This document shows positions 24,080 through 33,367 of a DNA stretch of 64,000 bases, in pieces. The DNA is from Pilimelia terevasa (GTDB taxonomy: Bacteria; Actinomycetota; Actinomycetes; Mycobacteriales; Micromonosporaceae), in assembly GCF_014647915.1 (NCBI RefSeq), contig NZ_BMQC01000011.1:80662-144661 (forward strand), read 5' to 3'. The notes under the pieces were generated by a model. The model saw only the letters and a program-made list of their open reading frames with translations. It was not told where the DNA came from and made no database searches. The stretch's first letter is position 1. Every line of letters begins with the position of its first letter. Position numbers and translations under genes: made by a program.

Positions 24080-25015
24080 ATGCACACGACCACGACAACC
24101 GCCGCCACCCTCGATACCCCGACCGCCGCCGGCGGCACGAGCGCGGCCTGGGCGGCGGGATCGTCGCTGTCAGCGGCCGAGACGGCGTTCGACCTGCTGA
24201 CCACGGAGCCGGCGCCGCTGAGCCTGGACTGCACCGACATCGACGGGCTGCCCGCAGGGCCGGTGCCGCTGCCGCAGGTCCGGGCGTGGCTGCTGGCCCA
24301 CCCCCAGGCGCACGGCGCCTCCGACGAGGTGTGGCGGCGCCTGATCCTGGCCGCCCGGCTGGACGGGCCCGCGTGGGTCGTGGCGACGGTCGGGATGGCG
24401 ATCCCGGCGTTGGCGGCGATGTCGCGTCAGCTGCGCGACCGGTTCGCCGAGGCCGACCCCGTCGACATCGACGCCGAGCTTCTCACTGGGCTCCTAGAGG
24501 CGGTCCGCGACCGTGTCGACCGCCAGGCGGCAGGGCTGCTGCCGACGCTGCGGATGACCGCCTGGCGGGCGGCCTGGGCGATGCTGACCCGGGACCTGGA
24601 CGTCGAGCCCCGCGACGACATCGACCACACGGTGCCCGCCTCGCGGACCCCGCGGCCGATGGTCGCCCACCCCGACCTGCTCGTCTGGCGGGCCGTCGAA
24701 CTGGGCGTGGTCGACGGGGAAGACGCCGACGCCTGGATCGACATCCGGCTCGGCCACAAGGCGCCCGAGCCGCACGCGGCGCGGATGGGGATCAGCGTAG
24801 ACGCGCTGCGGATGCGCCTCGGGCGCGCCGACCGTGCCCTGCACACCGCGATCCGTGCGGGTGCCCTCTCCGACGGCGCTGGCCCCGGCGAGCGCGAGCG
24901 GCACGGCACGGTGGCGGCCAGGCGCAGCGGGCAGCGGCGCCGCACCGCCGAGGCGGCAGCCGGCCGGATCGCCCGGCTGCTCCGCCAACCCGCACCCGCG
25001 ACCGCGATCACCTGA
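24080..25015 (+). CDS. Sigma-factor-like DNA-binding protein of mobile elements
   Basis: This 311-residue protein has a helical middle part (DIDAELLTGLLEAVRDRVDR, LRMTAWRAAWAMLTRD, about residues 130-180) and a C-terminal helix-turn-helix (AARMGISVDALRMRLGRADR, about 232-252) like sigma region 4. Similar proteins lie next to conjugation genes in actinomycete elements. The ATG is preceded by GAAGG at a rather long 11-base distance. The gene stands alone on the plus strand between two iteron clusters and ends at a clear terminator. Likely role: transcription activator of the transfer region, perhaps acting at the iterons. Confidence 0.6.
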   Translation: MHTTTTTAATLDTPTAAGGTSAAWAAGSSLSAAETAFDLLTTEPAPLSLDCTDIDGLPAGPVPLPQVRAWLLAHPQAHGASDEVWRRLILAARLDGPAWVVATVGMAIPALAAMSRQLRDRFAEADPVDIDAELLTGLLEAVRDRVDRQAAGLLPTLRMTAWRAAWAMLTRDLDVEPRDDIDHTVPASRTPRPMVAHPDLLVWRAVELGVVDGEDADAWIDIRLGHKAPEPHAARMGISVDALRMRLGRADRALHTAIRAGALSDGAGPGERERHGTVAARRSGQRRRTAEAAAGRIARLLRQPAPATAIT

Positions 25016-25036
25016 CCCCTGGAACGACTACCACCC

Positions 25037-25066
25037 TGTGGCCCCGGCGCTTTCGCCGGGGCCACA
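25037..25066 (+). terminator. Terminator of the sigma-like gene
   Basis: TGTGGCCCCGGCG (25037-25049) and its exact complement (25054-25066) enclose a CTTT loop. It lies 21 bases past the stop codon. Confidence 0.7.
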
Positions 25067-25140
25067 GCCACGTCTGGCCACCTACAGCTCGGCGACCTGG
25101 GGCACCAGGCGGGCCGGTGTCCAGATCATCCGATAGGTCG

Positions 25141-25288
25141 GCAGTGGCAACGATGGCAGCGGCGCTATTTCGGTAATGCCGGGCGTGGCAGCGGCGCTGC
25201 CACCGGTTTGCCACTGCTCTGCCATCGCTGCCACCGCTCTGCCACTGCGGTAAGGCGTTCGCTGGCGATGGCAAACGCGGATTGGTAG
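25141..25288. repeat. Iteron-like cluster B (TGGCA repeats)
   Basis: About ten TGGCA/TGCCA units in mixed orientation are packed into 140 bases (GCAGTGGCAACGATGGCAGC and related). The cluster ends in the right copy of the 42-bp inverted repeat (25247-25288). Several neighbouring units are 9-11 bases apart, close to one helical turn. It lies downstream of the sigma-like gene's terminator and about 300 bases upstream of the first secretion gene. The 25289-25593 stretch after it shows no gene or further structure. Confidence 0.7.
25247..25288 (-). repeat. 42-bp inverted repeat, right copy
   Basis: Exact reverse complement of 23687-23728; see that entry. The match ends sharply, with a single mismatch followed by two further matching bases outside the repeat. 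Confidence 0.8.
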
Positions 25289-25593
25289 ACGCGAGACCAC
25301 CCAGCTCGGCCAGCCCACCAAGCCAGCCGCACGCGACGGGGTCTCGCTGGCCGCCGGGGATCTGCCCGGTGTCGGACCAAGACGCCTCGCGGGTTGGCGT
25401 GATCCCGGGTGCCGCGCCTATCGATGCGCTGACACCTCATCGCCAAGCACACACCCTTCGAGGGGAGGACGAGTTCCTCTCCGGGCTTCGCGCCCCACCT
25501 GCGACGCGTTCGCCTTCCGGCGCCGGCCCCGGCGGCTACCTCCCTTTTCCCCTGTTCGCCCCGCCCTGCGCGGTGGGGCCGGAGGTGTCTGCC

Positions 25594-25965
25594 ATGCGAA
25601 CCTTTATCCACAGCCTCATCCACAGGCCAGGCGTGCGCGCCGTGGCCGCCCACGGCACCGCGATCGCCCTCGCCGTGGCAGTACCGGAGGCCGCCTACGC
25701 CGACCCCGGCGACGGCACCGCGGTCCTGGCGGCCAACACGCTGCCGCAGGTGATCGCGAACCTGCAGTCCTGGGTCATGGGGCTGCTCGCCGCGATCGCC
25801 ACCCTCTTCCTCGTCCTCGCCGGCGTCTACTGGGCCACCGCAGGCGGCGACCCCAGTGCGGTGGAGCGGGCCAAGGCCGCCCTGCGCAACGCCTGCATCG
25901 GCTACGGCCTTGCCGTGCTGGCGCCGGTGCTGCTCGGGGTGGTCAAGGGCATCGTCGGCGGCTGA
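25594..25965 (+). CDS. VirB2/TrbC-like pilin subunit of the conjugation system
   Basis: This 123-residue protein has a signal-like N-terminus (VAAHGTAIALAVAVPEAAYA, cleavage plausible after AYA). Two hydrophobic helices follow (WVMGLLAAIATLFLVLAGVY and GYGLAVLAPVLLGVVKGIVGG) separated by a charged loop. This is the layout of VirB2/TrbC pilins and of the small first protein in PrgI-VirB4 loci. GGAGG lies 8 bases before the ATG. It is the first gene of the transfer operon (25594-32240, all plus strand with short gaps). Confidence 0.75.
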   Translation: MRTFIHSLIHRPGVRAVAAHGTAIALAVAVPEAAYADPGDGTAVLAANTLPQVIANLQSWVMGLLAAIATLFLVLAGVYWATAGGDPSAVERAKAALRNACIGYGLAVLAPVLLGVVKGIVGG

Positions 25966-25971
25966 TGCGTC

Positions 25972-26877
25972 ATGGGCTTCTTCCTCGACGGCATCCTCAA
26001 ACGCCTCGCCGAGATGCTGCTGGCGGGCTTCGACGCGATCGTCGCCGCCCTGACCAAGATCCTGCTCGTCATCCCGAACGTCACCGGCCTGCCGCAGGTG
26101 CAGGCGCTGACCGGCAAGTCGGTGTGGGTCGTCGACACCGTCTTCGTCCTGGCGTTCCTCGCCGCCGGCGCGATCACCATGTTCTCCGGCGGCAGCGAAC
26201 GCGCCCGCTACGAAGTCAAGGACCTACTCCCGCGCCTTGTCGTGGGGTTCATCTGCGCGCACTTCTCACCCCTGATCTGCACCCTGGCGATCGACCTGGC
26301 CAACGCGCTGACGTTCAGCTTCTCCCAACAGCCCGGCACCGAAGCCGGGGCGGTGGCGGCTATGCGCCGACACCTCGTCGAGGCACTCGCGGGGGGTCCG
26401 GCCACCGCGCTGCTGTTCGTACTGATCGGCGTGCTCGTCGTGACGCTGGCGTGCATCGCGGCGTTCCAGACGATCGCCCGGCTGTGCATCCTGATCGTGC
26501 TCGCGGCTTTCGCGCCGATCGCCCTGGCGATGCATGCGCTGCCGCAAACCGACCCGGTCGCCAGGCTGTGGTGGCGCAGCTTCGCCGGATGTTTGGCCGT
26601 GCCCTGCCTGCAGGCGTTCGTCCTGCAGGCAGGGGCCTGGATGCTCACCGACCCCAAGGTGCTGCTACCCAACCTCGGCCTACCCGGCCAGCCGACCACC
26701 CTCATCAACTTGTTGATCGTGGTGGTCCTGCTCTGGACCGTCATCAAGATCCCCGGCCTGGTCGCCCGCCACGTGCGTTCGCCGGCCGCGTCCGGCCGCA
26801 CGGTCGTCGGGGGCGTGTTCCGCATCGCGGTGGTCCAGCAGGCCAGCCGCGTCATCCCCGGCCTGAAAGGACGGTAA
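25972..26877 (+). CDS. VirB6/TrbL-like integral membrane protein
   Basis: This 301-residue protein has six or more hydrophobic segments, including VVDTVFVLAFLAAGAITMF, ALLFVLIGVLVVTLACIAAF and LCILIVLAAFAPIALAMHAL, then a conserved-looking WWRSFAGCLAVPCLQAFVL. This is the pattern of TrbL/VirB6 channel proteins of type IV secretion systems. It starts 6 bases after the pilin-like gene and precedes PrgI. Confidence 0.78.
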   Translation: MGFFLDGILKRLAEMLLAGFDAIVAALTKILLVIPNVTGLPQVQALTGKSVWVVDTVFVLAFLAAGAITMFSGGSERARYEVKDLLPRLVVGFICAHFSPLICTLAIDLANALTFSFSQQPGTEAGAVAAMRRHLVEALAGGPATALLFVLIGVLVVTLACIAAFQTIARLCILIVLAAFAPIALAMHALPQTDPVARLWWRSFAGCLAVPCLQAFVLQAGAWMLTDPKVLLPNLGLPGQPTTLINLLIVVVLLWTVIKIPGLVARHVRSPAASGRTVVGGVFRIAVVQQASRVIPGLKGR

Positions 26878-26882
26878 CCCTC

Positions 26883-27830
26883 ATGCCCGACAAGACCGAC
26901 ACACCCGAGGTCCGCGCGCGGATCACGTCCGACGTCGACGCACCCGACAAGATCCTCTACGGGTTGACGTTCCGGCAGTTGGCGATCCTCGCCGTCGCCG
27001 CCGTGATCTTCTACGGCCTGTTCCAATCGCTGCGCCACACGGTGCCGATGCCGGTCCTGACCGGTGCAGGCATCGTGTGGGCAGGGTTGGCGTTCGGCCT
27101 GGCCGTCGGCCGCCGCGACGGGCTGCCCTTGGACGTGTGGCTGGCCCACGCGCTGCGGCACCGCCGCGCACCCAAGGCCCTCGCCACGGCGCCGCCGGCA
27201 GCGGGCAACCTGCCCGGCTGGGCGCCCAGCGCCACCGGCGCGACGGCGGGGCCGGCACCGCTGCGGCTGCCCGCCGACGCCATCGACCGCGACGGGCAGA
27301 TCCGTCTGCCCGACGGCACGGCGGCGATCACCGCGACCACCACGGTCAACCTGGCGCTGCGCACGACGGACGAGCAGGCCGCTCTGGTCGACGGGTTCGG
27401 CCGGTGGCTCAACTCCCTGACCGGGCCGGCGCAGATCGTGGTGTCCGCCCAGCCGGTCGACCTGACCGCCCGCGCCAAGCGCCTGGCCGCCCGGGCGCGC
27501 CGGCTTCCGCACCCGCAGCTCGCGGCGGCGTGCGCCGACCACGCGCAGTTTCTCGCCGACCTCGCCCAGCGGCGCGACCCGCTGCGCCGGCAGGTCCTGG
27601 TCGTCACTCGCAGCGCCCAGACCGACGGGCACGCGGCGCGGCGGGTCGCCGACGACACCGCCCGCGCGCTGGGCGGCCTGGGGGTCACCGCCCAGGCGCT
27701 GGATGCCGGCGCGGTCAGCGCCGCCCTGGCCGCGGCCGTGGACCCGTACCGGGCGGCGCTGCCCGGCCAGCGGGCCGCCGCTGGCCGGCCCGTCACCGCC
27801 GCCGGTGCCCCGGCGGCCGACACCAGCTGA
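26883..27830 (+). CDS. PrgI-family protein
   Basis: This 315-residue protein opens with VRARITSDVDAPDKILYGLT and two membrane helices (LAILAVAAVIFYGLFQSL, GAGIVWAGLAFGLAVG), the standard PrgI domain. A long soluble C-terminal part follows that resembles the VirB4 N-terminal lobe (AQIVVSAQPVDLTARAKRLA, RQVLVVTRSAQ). PrgI proteins always accompany VirB4 in Gram-positive type IV systems. It starts 5 bases after the VirB6-like gene. Confidence 0.82.
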   Translation: MPDKTDTPEVRARITSDVDAPDKILYGLTFRQLAILAVAAVIFYGLFQSLRHTVPMPVLTGAGIVWAGLAFGLAVGRRDGLPLDVWLAHALRHRRAPKALATAPPAAGNLPGWAPSATGATAGPAPLRLPADAIDRDGQIRLPDGTAAITATTTVNLALRTTDEQAALVDGFGRWLNSLTGPAQIVVSAQPVDLTARAKRLAARARRLPHPQLAAACADHAQFLADLAQRRDPLRRQVLVVTRSAQTDGHAARRVADDTARALGGLGVTAQALDAGAVSAALAAAVDPYRAALPGQRAAAGRPVTAAGAPAADTS

Positions 27831-27869
27831 CCAACCACCCGGCCCTCGCGCCGAAGAAGGGAATCGATC

Positions 27870-29672
27870 ATGAGTGTGTTCGCGCCGTTGCGGCGCCCCA
27901 CCAACACCCAGGCCCCCGCCCCCGACTCCGGGTCAGCGGGGGCCTTCGCGTGCGGGCCCGTCGAAGTCGCTGCCCGGCACATCCGCGTGGCCGATGGCTA
28001 CGTCGCCACCCTGGCCGTGACCGGCTACCCGGCCGAGGTCGGGCCAACGTGGCTGGCGCCGCTGTTGTCGTGGCCTGGCCGGCTCGACGTCGCCATCCAC
28101 GTCGACCCGCTCCCGGCGCCGATCGCGGCGGACCGGCTGCGCAAGCAGCGCGCCCGCTACGAGAGCAGTCGCCGCGCCGACGCCGCCAAGGGCCGCCTCG
28201 GCGACCCAGTCGTCGACGCCGCAGCCGAAGACGCCGCCGACCTGGCCGCCCAGCTCGCCCGCGGCGTCTCCAAGCTGTTCCGCGTCGGCATCTACGCCAC
28301 GGTCCACGCCCGCACCGAGCTGGAGCTGCAGGTGGCGTGCCAGCAGGTCACCGCGGCCGCGGCGTCCACCCTGCTGGAGGTGCAGCCGACGACGTGGCGG
28401 CACCTGCACGGCTGGACCACCACCCTGCCGCTGGGCCACGACGCCCTCCAGCAGCGCCGGACCATGGACACCCGCGCCCTGGCGGCGGCCTTCCCCTTGG
28501 AGTCGCCGGACCTGCCAGCGCCGCTTCCCGGCCAGCCGGCCGACGACGGCGGGGTCCTCTACGGCGTCAACCCGGCATCCAGGGGGATCGTGTGGTGGGA
28601 CCGCTGGACCCAGGACAACTACAACTTGGTCGTCCTGGCCCGGTCCGGTGCCGGCAAGTCGTACTTCGTCAAGGTCGAGACCTTGCGGCACCTCTACGAC
28701 GGCGTCCGCGTCGCGGTAGTGGATCCGGAGGACGAGTACCTCGCCCTGGCCGACGCCGTCGGCGGCCGCATCGTCCGGCTGGGGCAGGCCGGGGTGACGG
28801 TCAACCCGCTCGACCTACCTGCCGGCGACCGGCGCCCGGATGTGCTGACCCGACGCGCGTTGTTCGTCCACACCTTGGTGGCGGTGCTGCTCGGCGAGCA
28901 GCCCACCGCCGCCCAGCGCGCGGCACTGGACCGGGCGGTGCTGGCCACCTACCGGGCCGCCGGGATCACCGCCGACCCCGCCACCCACTACCGGCCCGCA
29001 CCCCTCCTGGCCGACCTGGTCACCCAGCTCGACGCCACCGGCAGTGCCGGTGCGGAGTTGGCGGCCCGCCTGCAGCCCTGGATCAGTGGCTCAGCCGCCG
29101 GTCTTTTCGCCGGGCCGTCGACCCACCGGACGGATTCGCACTTGGCGGTGTGGTCGCTGCGGCAGTGCCCCGACCAGCAGCGCCCCGCCGCCACCCTGCT
29201 GGCGCTGGACGCGATCTGGCAGTCCGTGGATTACCAGCCCGACCCCGGCAACAGCCGCCGACCGCTGGTCCGACGATTGGTGGTGGTCGACGAGGCATGG
29301 CAGCTGCTGCGCGATGGCGAGGGCGCGAAGTTCCTGTTCCGGCTGGCCAAGGCCGGCCGCAAGCGCAACACCGGGCTGACGATCGCGACCCAGGACGCCG
29401 CCGACGTGCTGGGCACCGACCTCGGCCAAGCGGTCGTCGCCAACGCGGCGACGGCGGTGCTGCTGCGCCAGTCCCCGCAGGCCATCGACGCCGTCGGTGA
29501 TGCCTTCGGTCTGACCGGCAGGGAGCGGCGGCTCCTGCTGGCCGCCCCGCGCGGGCAGGGCCTCCTGCTCGCCGGCGCCCACCGCACCGGCCTGGAAGTG
29601 GTCGCCTCGGCTGCCGAGGCGGATCTCGCTTCGACGTCACCGGACTCCCTAGCCGACGACGACCCCCTCTGA
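27870..29672 (+). CDS. VirB4-like conjugation ATPase
   Basis: This 600-residue ATPase has Walker A ARSGAGKSYFVK (about residue 257), an intervening VVDPEDEYLALADAVGG, Walker B RRLVVVDEAWQLL (about 470) and the downstream GLTIATQDAADVL. These are the VirB4/TraC marks. The N-terminal lobe includes an Arg-rich RLRKQRARYESSRRA stretch. It energises assembly of the secretion channel at the membrane. It starts 39 bases after prgI, preceded by GAAGGGA. Confidence 0.9.
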   Translation: MSVFAPLRRPTNTQAPAPDSGSAGAFACGPVEVAARHIRVADGYVATLAVTGYPAEVGPTWLAPLLSWPGRLDVAIHVDPLPAPIAADRLRKQRARYESSRRADAAKGRLGDPVVDAAAEDAADLAAQLARGVSKLFRVGIYATVHARTELELQVACQQVTAAAASTLLEVQPTTWRHLHGWTTTLPLGHDALQQRRTMDTRALAAAFPLESPDLPAPLPGQPADDGGVLYGVNPASRGIVWWDRWTQDNYNLVVLARSGAGKSYFVKVETLRHLYDGVRVAVVDPEDEYLALADAVGGRIVRLGQAGVTVNPLDLPAGDRRPDVLTRRALFVHTLVAVLLGEQPTAAQRAALDRAVLATYRAAGITADPATHYRPAPLLADLVTQLDATGSAGAELAARLQPWISGSAAGLFAGPSTHRTDSHLAVWSLRQCPDQQRPAATLLALDAIWQSVDYQPDPGNSRRPLVRRLVVVDEAWQLLRDGEGAKFLFRLAKAGRKRNTGLTIATQDAADVLGTDLGQAVVANAATAVLLRQSPQAIDAVGDAFGLTGRERRLLLAAPRGQGLLLAGAHRTGLEVVASAAEADLASTSPDSLADDDPL

Positions 29673-29702
29673 ACATCCCGAGCCTGCTTGGAGCAGATCA
29701 TC

Positions 29703-32240
29703 ATGCACACCCTTGCCTCGATCCACCCTGCCCAGCTCACGCCGACCCCGGACCCCGCACCGCCAATCGCCCCGCCCCACCTCGACCCTGGCGCTGCGGC
29801 TGCCGATGCGGTGGCGTGGGCGCTCGGGCGGCCGTGGCTGCTCGGCGCCCTCGCCCTGATCGCCGTCAGCGCGCTGACGCTGGTGCGGGTGGTCGCCAAC
29901 CTGCGGCACCTGCGCCAGGTCGACGGCGCCCGCCAGGTCACGATCGCGCCGCCGCCGCAGGTCGACCCCGCCGGCGCCGGCGTGTTCTGGGCCAACCTCG
30001 CCGGAATCCTGCGACCAGCCCGGATCAAGCGCCTGCGGTACGGGACACCGCATGTCGTCTTCGAATACCTGTGGGTCGGCCGGCGGCTGACGATCAGCGT
30101 GTGGGTGCCCGGCACCGTGCCGCCGGGGGCGGTGGAGGCCGCCGCCCGCGCCGCCTGGCCGGGCGCCGCCGTCACCACCACCGACGAGGCCACCGATCCG
30201 CTGCCCGCCGTGGAGAACATGACCGCGGTGGGTGGGCAGCTCGCCCTGTCCGACGCCGAGTGGCTGCCCATCAGCACCGACCACGACGCCGACCCACTGC
30301 GCCCACTCATCGCCGCGGCCGGCCGGCTGCGCGACGACGAGCACGCCGTCGTGCAGGTACTCGCCCGCCCCGCATCGCCACGTCGATACGCCCGCGCACG
30401 GCGGGCCGCCGGCCGGCTACGCGCCGGCAAGCCCGCCGCCAGCGGCGTCGACCTGGGCGCCCCGATCCGCGGGGCGCTGGACATCTTCCTGCCCGGCCCA
30501 CCGACCTCCGGCCGCGCCGCGACGGCGGGACCGCGGCACCCGGGAGTGGACCGCGACGTGCGGGCCATCCTGGAAAAGAGCAGCGGCCAGCTGTGGCAGG
30601 CCGGCATCCGCTACGCGGTCGCCGCGGTACCCCGCGGCGGGACCGCGCCGAGCCCGGACCGGCGGGAGCAGATCACCCGCCGGCTCGGCGGCATCGGCTC
30701 GGCGGTCGCGTCCGCGTTCGCCGTCTATTCCGCGCGCAACCAGCTCGCCCGCCGACTGCGCCTGCCGCACCCGGTGCGGGCCGTCGCCGACCGCCGCCTG
30801 GGTGCCGGGTTCCTGCTCGGCACGCCCGAGCTGGCGGTGCTGGCCGGGCTGCCGCAGGACCTCGCGGTGCCCGGCCTGGACCGGGCCCGCGCCAAGGCCA
30901 TGCCCGCGCCGGTGGAGGTACCCACGGGCGGGCGGGACACCAAGCCCCTCGGGCTGGCCGAGGTCGGGGGCCACAAGGTCGCGCTGCGGGTGGCGGACTC
31001 CCGGTACCACACCCACATGGTCGGGCAGACCGGCTCGGGCAAGTCGACGCTGCTGGCGCGGCAGATCATCGCCGACATCAACGCCTACCGCGGCACCGTG
31101 GTCATCGACCCGCACGGGGACCTGATCACCGACGTCCTCGAACGCCTCGACCCCAAGCACGCGGACCGGGTGGTGCTCTTCGACCCCGACCAGCCCAACC
31201 CGCCCGCCCTGAATCCCTTGGACGGGTCGGATCACGACCTGATGGTCGACAACATCGTCGCCATCTTCTCCTCCATCTTTTCCAAGGCGTGGGGGCCGCG
31301 GATGGACGACGTGATGCGGGTATCGTGCCTGACCCTGCTCCGGCATTCAAATGTGACGTTGCAGCACATCCCACCGCTGCTCAATTCGCCGCAGTTCCGG
31401 GCCGAAATGACCGCCGACCTGGACGACCCCGACGGGTTGGATGGCTTCTGGCAGTGGTACGACGCCATGACGCCGGCGCTGCGCTCGCAGGTAATCGGTC
31501 CCGTCCTTTCACGGCTTCGCTCATTCCTACTGCGCGACTTTGTGAAGCGGACCATGAAATGGCCCAAGTCATCGTTCGACATGGGCAAGATCCTCGACGG
31601 CGGCATCCTGCTCGTCCGCATTCCCAAGGGCGTGCTCGGCGAGGACACCAGCAAATTGCTGGGCTCGCTGATTCTGGCGCGGGTGTGGCAGGCCGCCACC
31701 GCCCGGGCGTCACTGCCACCCGAGAAGCGGCGGGACGCCTCCATCTACTTGGATGAGGCCCAGAACTTCCTAACCCTCGCCGGGTCGCTGGACACGATGC
31801 TGGCCGAAGCCCGTAAGTACCGGCTCGCGATGACGTTGGCGCACCAGGACTTGGCGCAGTTCCCCCGGGAACTGCTCGCGGCAGTCTCCGCGAATGCGAG
31901 GAACAAGGTGTTCTTCTCGGTGGCGCCGGAGGATGCGCGGGTGCTCGCGAGGCACACGATGCCGGAACTCGACGACCACGACCTCACCCACCTCGACGCC
32001 TACACCGCCGTCACAAGGTTGGTGGTCGACGCCCGGCAGACCGCGCCGTTCACCATGAAGACCCTGCCTCCGGCGCCGGTCGTAGGAGCGGTCACCGCGA
32101 TCCGCCAGTCCGCGGCCTCCCGGGTACCCACCCAGCACCGCTCCGCCGTCGACGGCCTAGTCGAGCGGGCCGCCCGCAAGGAGGCCCACCAGAAGGAGCG
32201 GGCGCGCCGCGAGCGCCAGGATCCGGTCAACGGCACCTGA
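29703..32240 (+). CDS. VirD4/TraG-like coupling protein
   Basis: This 845-residue protein has an N-terminal membrane helix (PWLLGALALIAVSALTLVRV, about residues 40-60), Walker A GQTGSGKSTLLARQ (about 440), VVIDPHGDLITDVLE, Walker B SIYLDEAQNFLTLAG (about 680) and LAHQDLAQFPRELL. These fit type IV coupling proteins with a TraM-recognition/TraG-D C-terminal domain. It would bring the relaxosome to the channel. The ATG at 29703 is favoured by GGAG nine bases upstream. The stretch from about 31.3 to 31.9 kb contains noticeably more A/T codons than its flanks. Confidence 0.9.
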   Translation: MHTLASIHPAQLTPTPDPAPPIAPPHLDPGAAAADAVAWALGRPWLLGALALIAVSALTLVRVVANLRHLRQVDGARQVTIAPPPQVDPAGAGVFWANLAGILRPARIKRLRYGTPHVVFEYLWVGRRLTISVWVPGTVPPGAVEAAARAAWPGAAVTTTDEATDPLPAVENMTAVGGQLALSDAEWLPISTDHDADPLRPLIAAAGRLRDDEHAVVQVLARPASPRRYARARRAAGRLRAGKPAASGVDLGAPIRGALDIFLPGPPTSGRAATAGPRHPGVDRDVRAILEKSSGQLWQAGIRYAVAAVPRGGTAPSPDRREQITRRLGGIGSAVASAFAVYSARNQLARRLRLPHPVRAVADRRLGAGFLLGTPELAVLAGLPQDLAVPGLDRARAKAMPAPVEVPTGGRDTKPLGLAEVGGHKVALRVADSRYHTHMVGQTGSGKSTLLARQIIADINAYRGTVVIDPHGDLITDVLERLDPKHADRVVLFDPDQPNPPALNPLDGSDHDLMVDNIVAIFSSIFSKAWGPRMDDVMRVSCLTLLRHSNVTLQHIPPLLNSPQFRAEMTADLDDPDGLDGFWQWYDAMTPALRSQVIGPVLSRLRSFLLRDFVKRTMKWPKSSFDMGKILDGGILLVRIPKGVLGEDTSKLLGSLILARVWQAATARASLPPEKRRDASIYLDEAQNFLTLAGSLDTMLAEARKYRLAMTLAHQDLAQFPRELLAAVSANARNKVFFSVAPEDARVLARHTMPELDDHDLTHLDAYTAVTRLVVDARQTAPFTMKTLPPAPVVGAVTAIRQSAASRVPTQHRSAVDGLVERAARKEAHQKERARRERQDPVNGT

Positions 32241-32251
32241 CCGCTCCGCGC

Positions 32252-32290
32252 CGGGCCGGGACCACTGCACAACTTGGTGGTCCCGGCCCG
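32252..32290 (+). terminator. Terminator of the transfer operon
   Basis: CGGGCCGGGACCAC (32252-32265) and its exact complement (32277-32290) enclose an 11-base loop, 11 bases after the coupling-protein stop. An isolated CTGCAGTGGCAAG iteron-like unit follows at about 32301. The rest of the 297-base gap holds no recognised gene. Confidence 0.6.
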
Positions 32291-32537
32291 CTGCCACCTG
32301 CAGTGGCAAGACAGCGATGTGTCCGAATTCGTTGCCGCCTTCGCTGCTGCCTTCGCTGCTGGGTTCGTCACGCGGATCTCCGACGAAACGACCCAGCCTC
32401 GCGCGCTGCCCCCGTTCGCGCAGGTCGGCGGCCTGCCACCGGCCGGCGCCGCCGGCCGTGCTGCCCAGACTCCTCCTCCCGGAGGTTCGTCTTCTCCCCC
32501 TTGGCGAGTCCTAGCCGTCTACCGAAAGGCCCTGCTC

Positions 32538-33362
32538 ATGCCTGCTGTCGACCCGCTGATCCACCTGCGACACGTGACCGTCCGCGACCGGCTGCTGATG
32601 TCCTGGCTCACCGAGCACTACATCCTGTCGACCGAACAGATCACCCAGGCCCTGTTCCCCAGCCTGCGCTCAGCGCAAGTCAGGCTGCGGCTACTGACCC
32701 GCATCGGCGCCGTGACCCGATTCGTGCTCCCCATGGCCGACACCACCTCCAGCTCCTACCGCTACACCCTCGGCCCACTCGGGGCGCTGCTGCACCCGAC
32801 CGCGTGGCAGGACCCGGACAACCCGGCCGCCAAGCCCGCCCGCACCCACCTGGAGCGGCGCAACCGGATCGTCCGCTCCCCACGACTGGGCCACCTGCTC
32901 GGCGTCAACACCTTCTTCACTGCCCTGTACGGGCACGCCCGCACCTGCCCCGACGCCGCGCTGCAACGGTGGTGGTCAGAGCAGCACGCCACCAGCGTGT
33001 ACTCGCCCCGCTCACCCAAACTGCGACCCGACGCCTACGGCGTCTGGACCCACCACGGGCAGCTCACCGAGTTCTTCCTCGAGTACGACACCGGCACCGA
33101 AGGGCTGCCCCGGGTCCTAGCCAAACTCGGCGCCTACGAGGACCTCGCGCACGAAACTGGGGTGGCCCGCACCCTCCTGCTCTACGTCCCCGACACCCGG
33201 CGCCGCGGCCGGCTCACCGCCGCGCTGCACGGCGAGCCGCTGCTGACCCCGGTAGCGGTCGCCGCCCACACCGCGGCCCCGCACGAGGCGGTGTGGCACC
33301 TACCCGGCCACACCAAGCCGCTGGCCCTGCACGAGCTGCCCAGCACCCACCCGGACGACTAA
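32538..33362 (+). CDS. Replication-relaxation family protein
   Basis: This 274-residue protein matches the PF13814-type family in layout. A winged-helix start (LMSWLTEHYILSTEQITQAL, AQVRLRLLTRIGAVTRF) is followed by an alpha/beta domain with LRPDAYGVW and EFFLEYDTGTEGLPRVLAKL. The latter is the acidic/Lys pattern of a PD-(D/E)xK-like fold. The family is found with relaxases and replication origins of conjugative elements. No canonical HUH relaxase is present in the window, so this is the nearest candidate for a relaxosome component. The ATG follows GAAAGG. Confidence 0.72.
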   Translation: MPAVDPLIHLRHVTVRDRLLMSWLTEHYILSTEQITQALFPSLRSAQVRLRLLTRIGAVTRFVLPMADTTSSSYRYTLGPLGALLHPTAWQDPDNPAAKPARTHLERRNRIVRSPRLGHLLGVNTFFTALYGHARTCPDAALQRWWSEQHATSVYSPRSPKLRPDAYGVWTHHGQLTEFFLEYDTGTEGLPRVLAKLGAYEDLAHETGVARTLLLYVPDTRRRGRLTAALHGEPLLTPVAVAAHTAAPHEAVWHLPGHTKPLALHELPSTHPDD

Positions 33363-33367
33363 GTCCG

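Noticed and set aside
14860..25015. RepSA/prim-pol replication module of a pSAM2-type element
   Set aside because: No replication initiator motif was found; the element uses a T4SS rather than TraB, so it is not the classical type.
27077..29500. 807-residue plus-strand ORF
   Set aside because: Arg/Pro-rich shadow in another frame of the PrgI and VirB4 genes, which have clear motifs.
29816..31756. 646-residue plus-strand ORF
   Set aside because: Shadow frame of the VirD4-like gene; no motifs.
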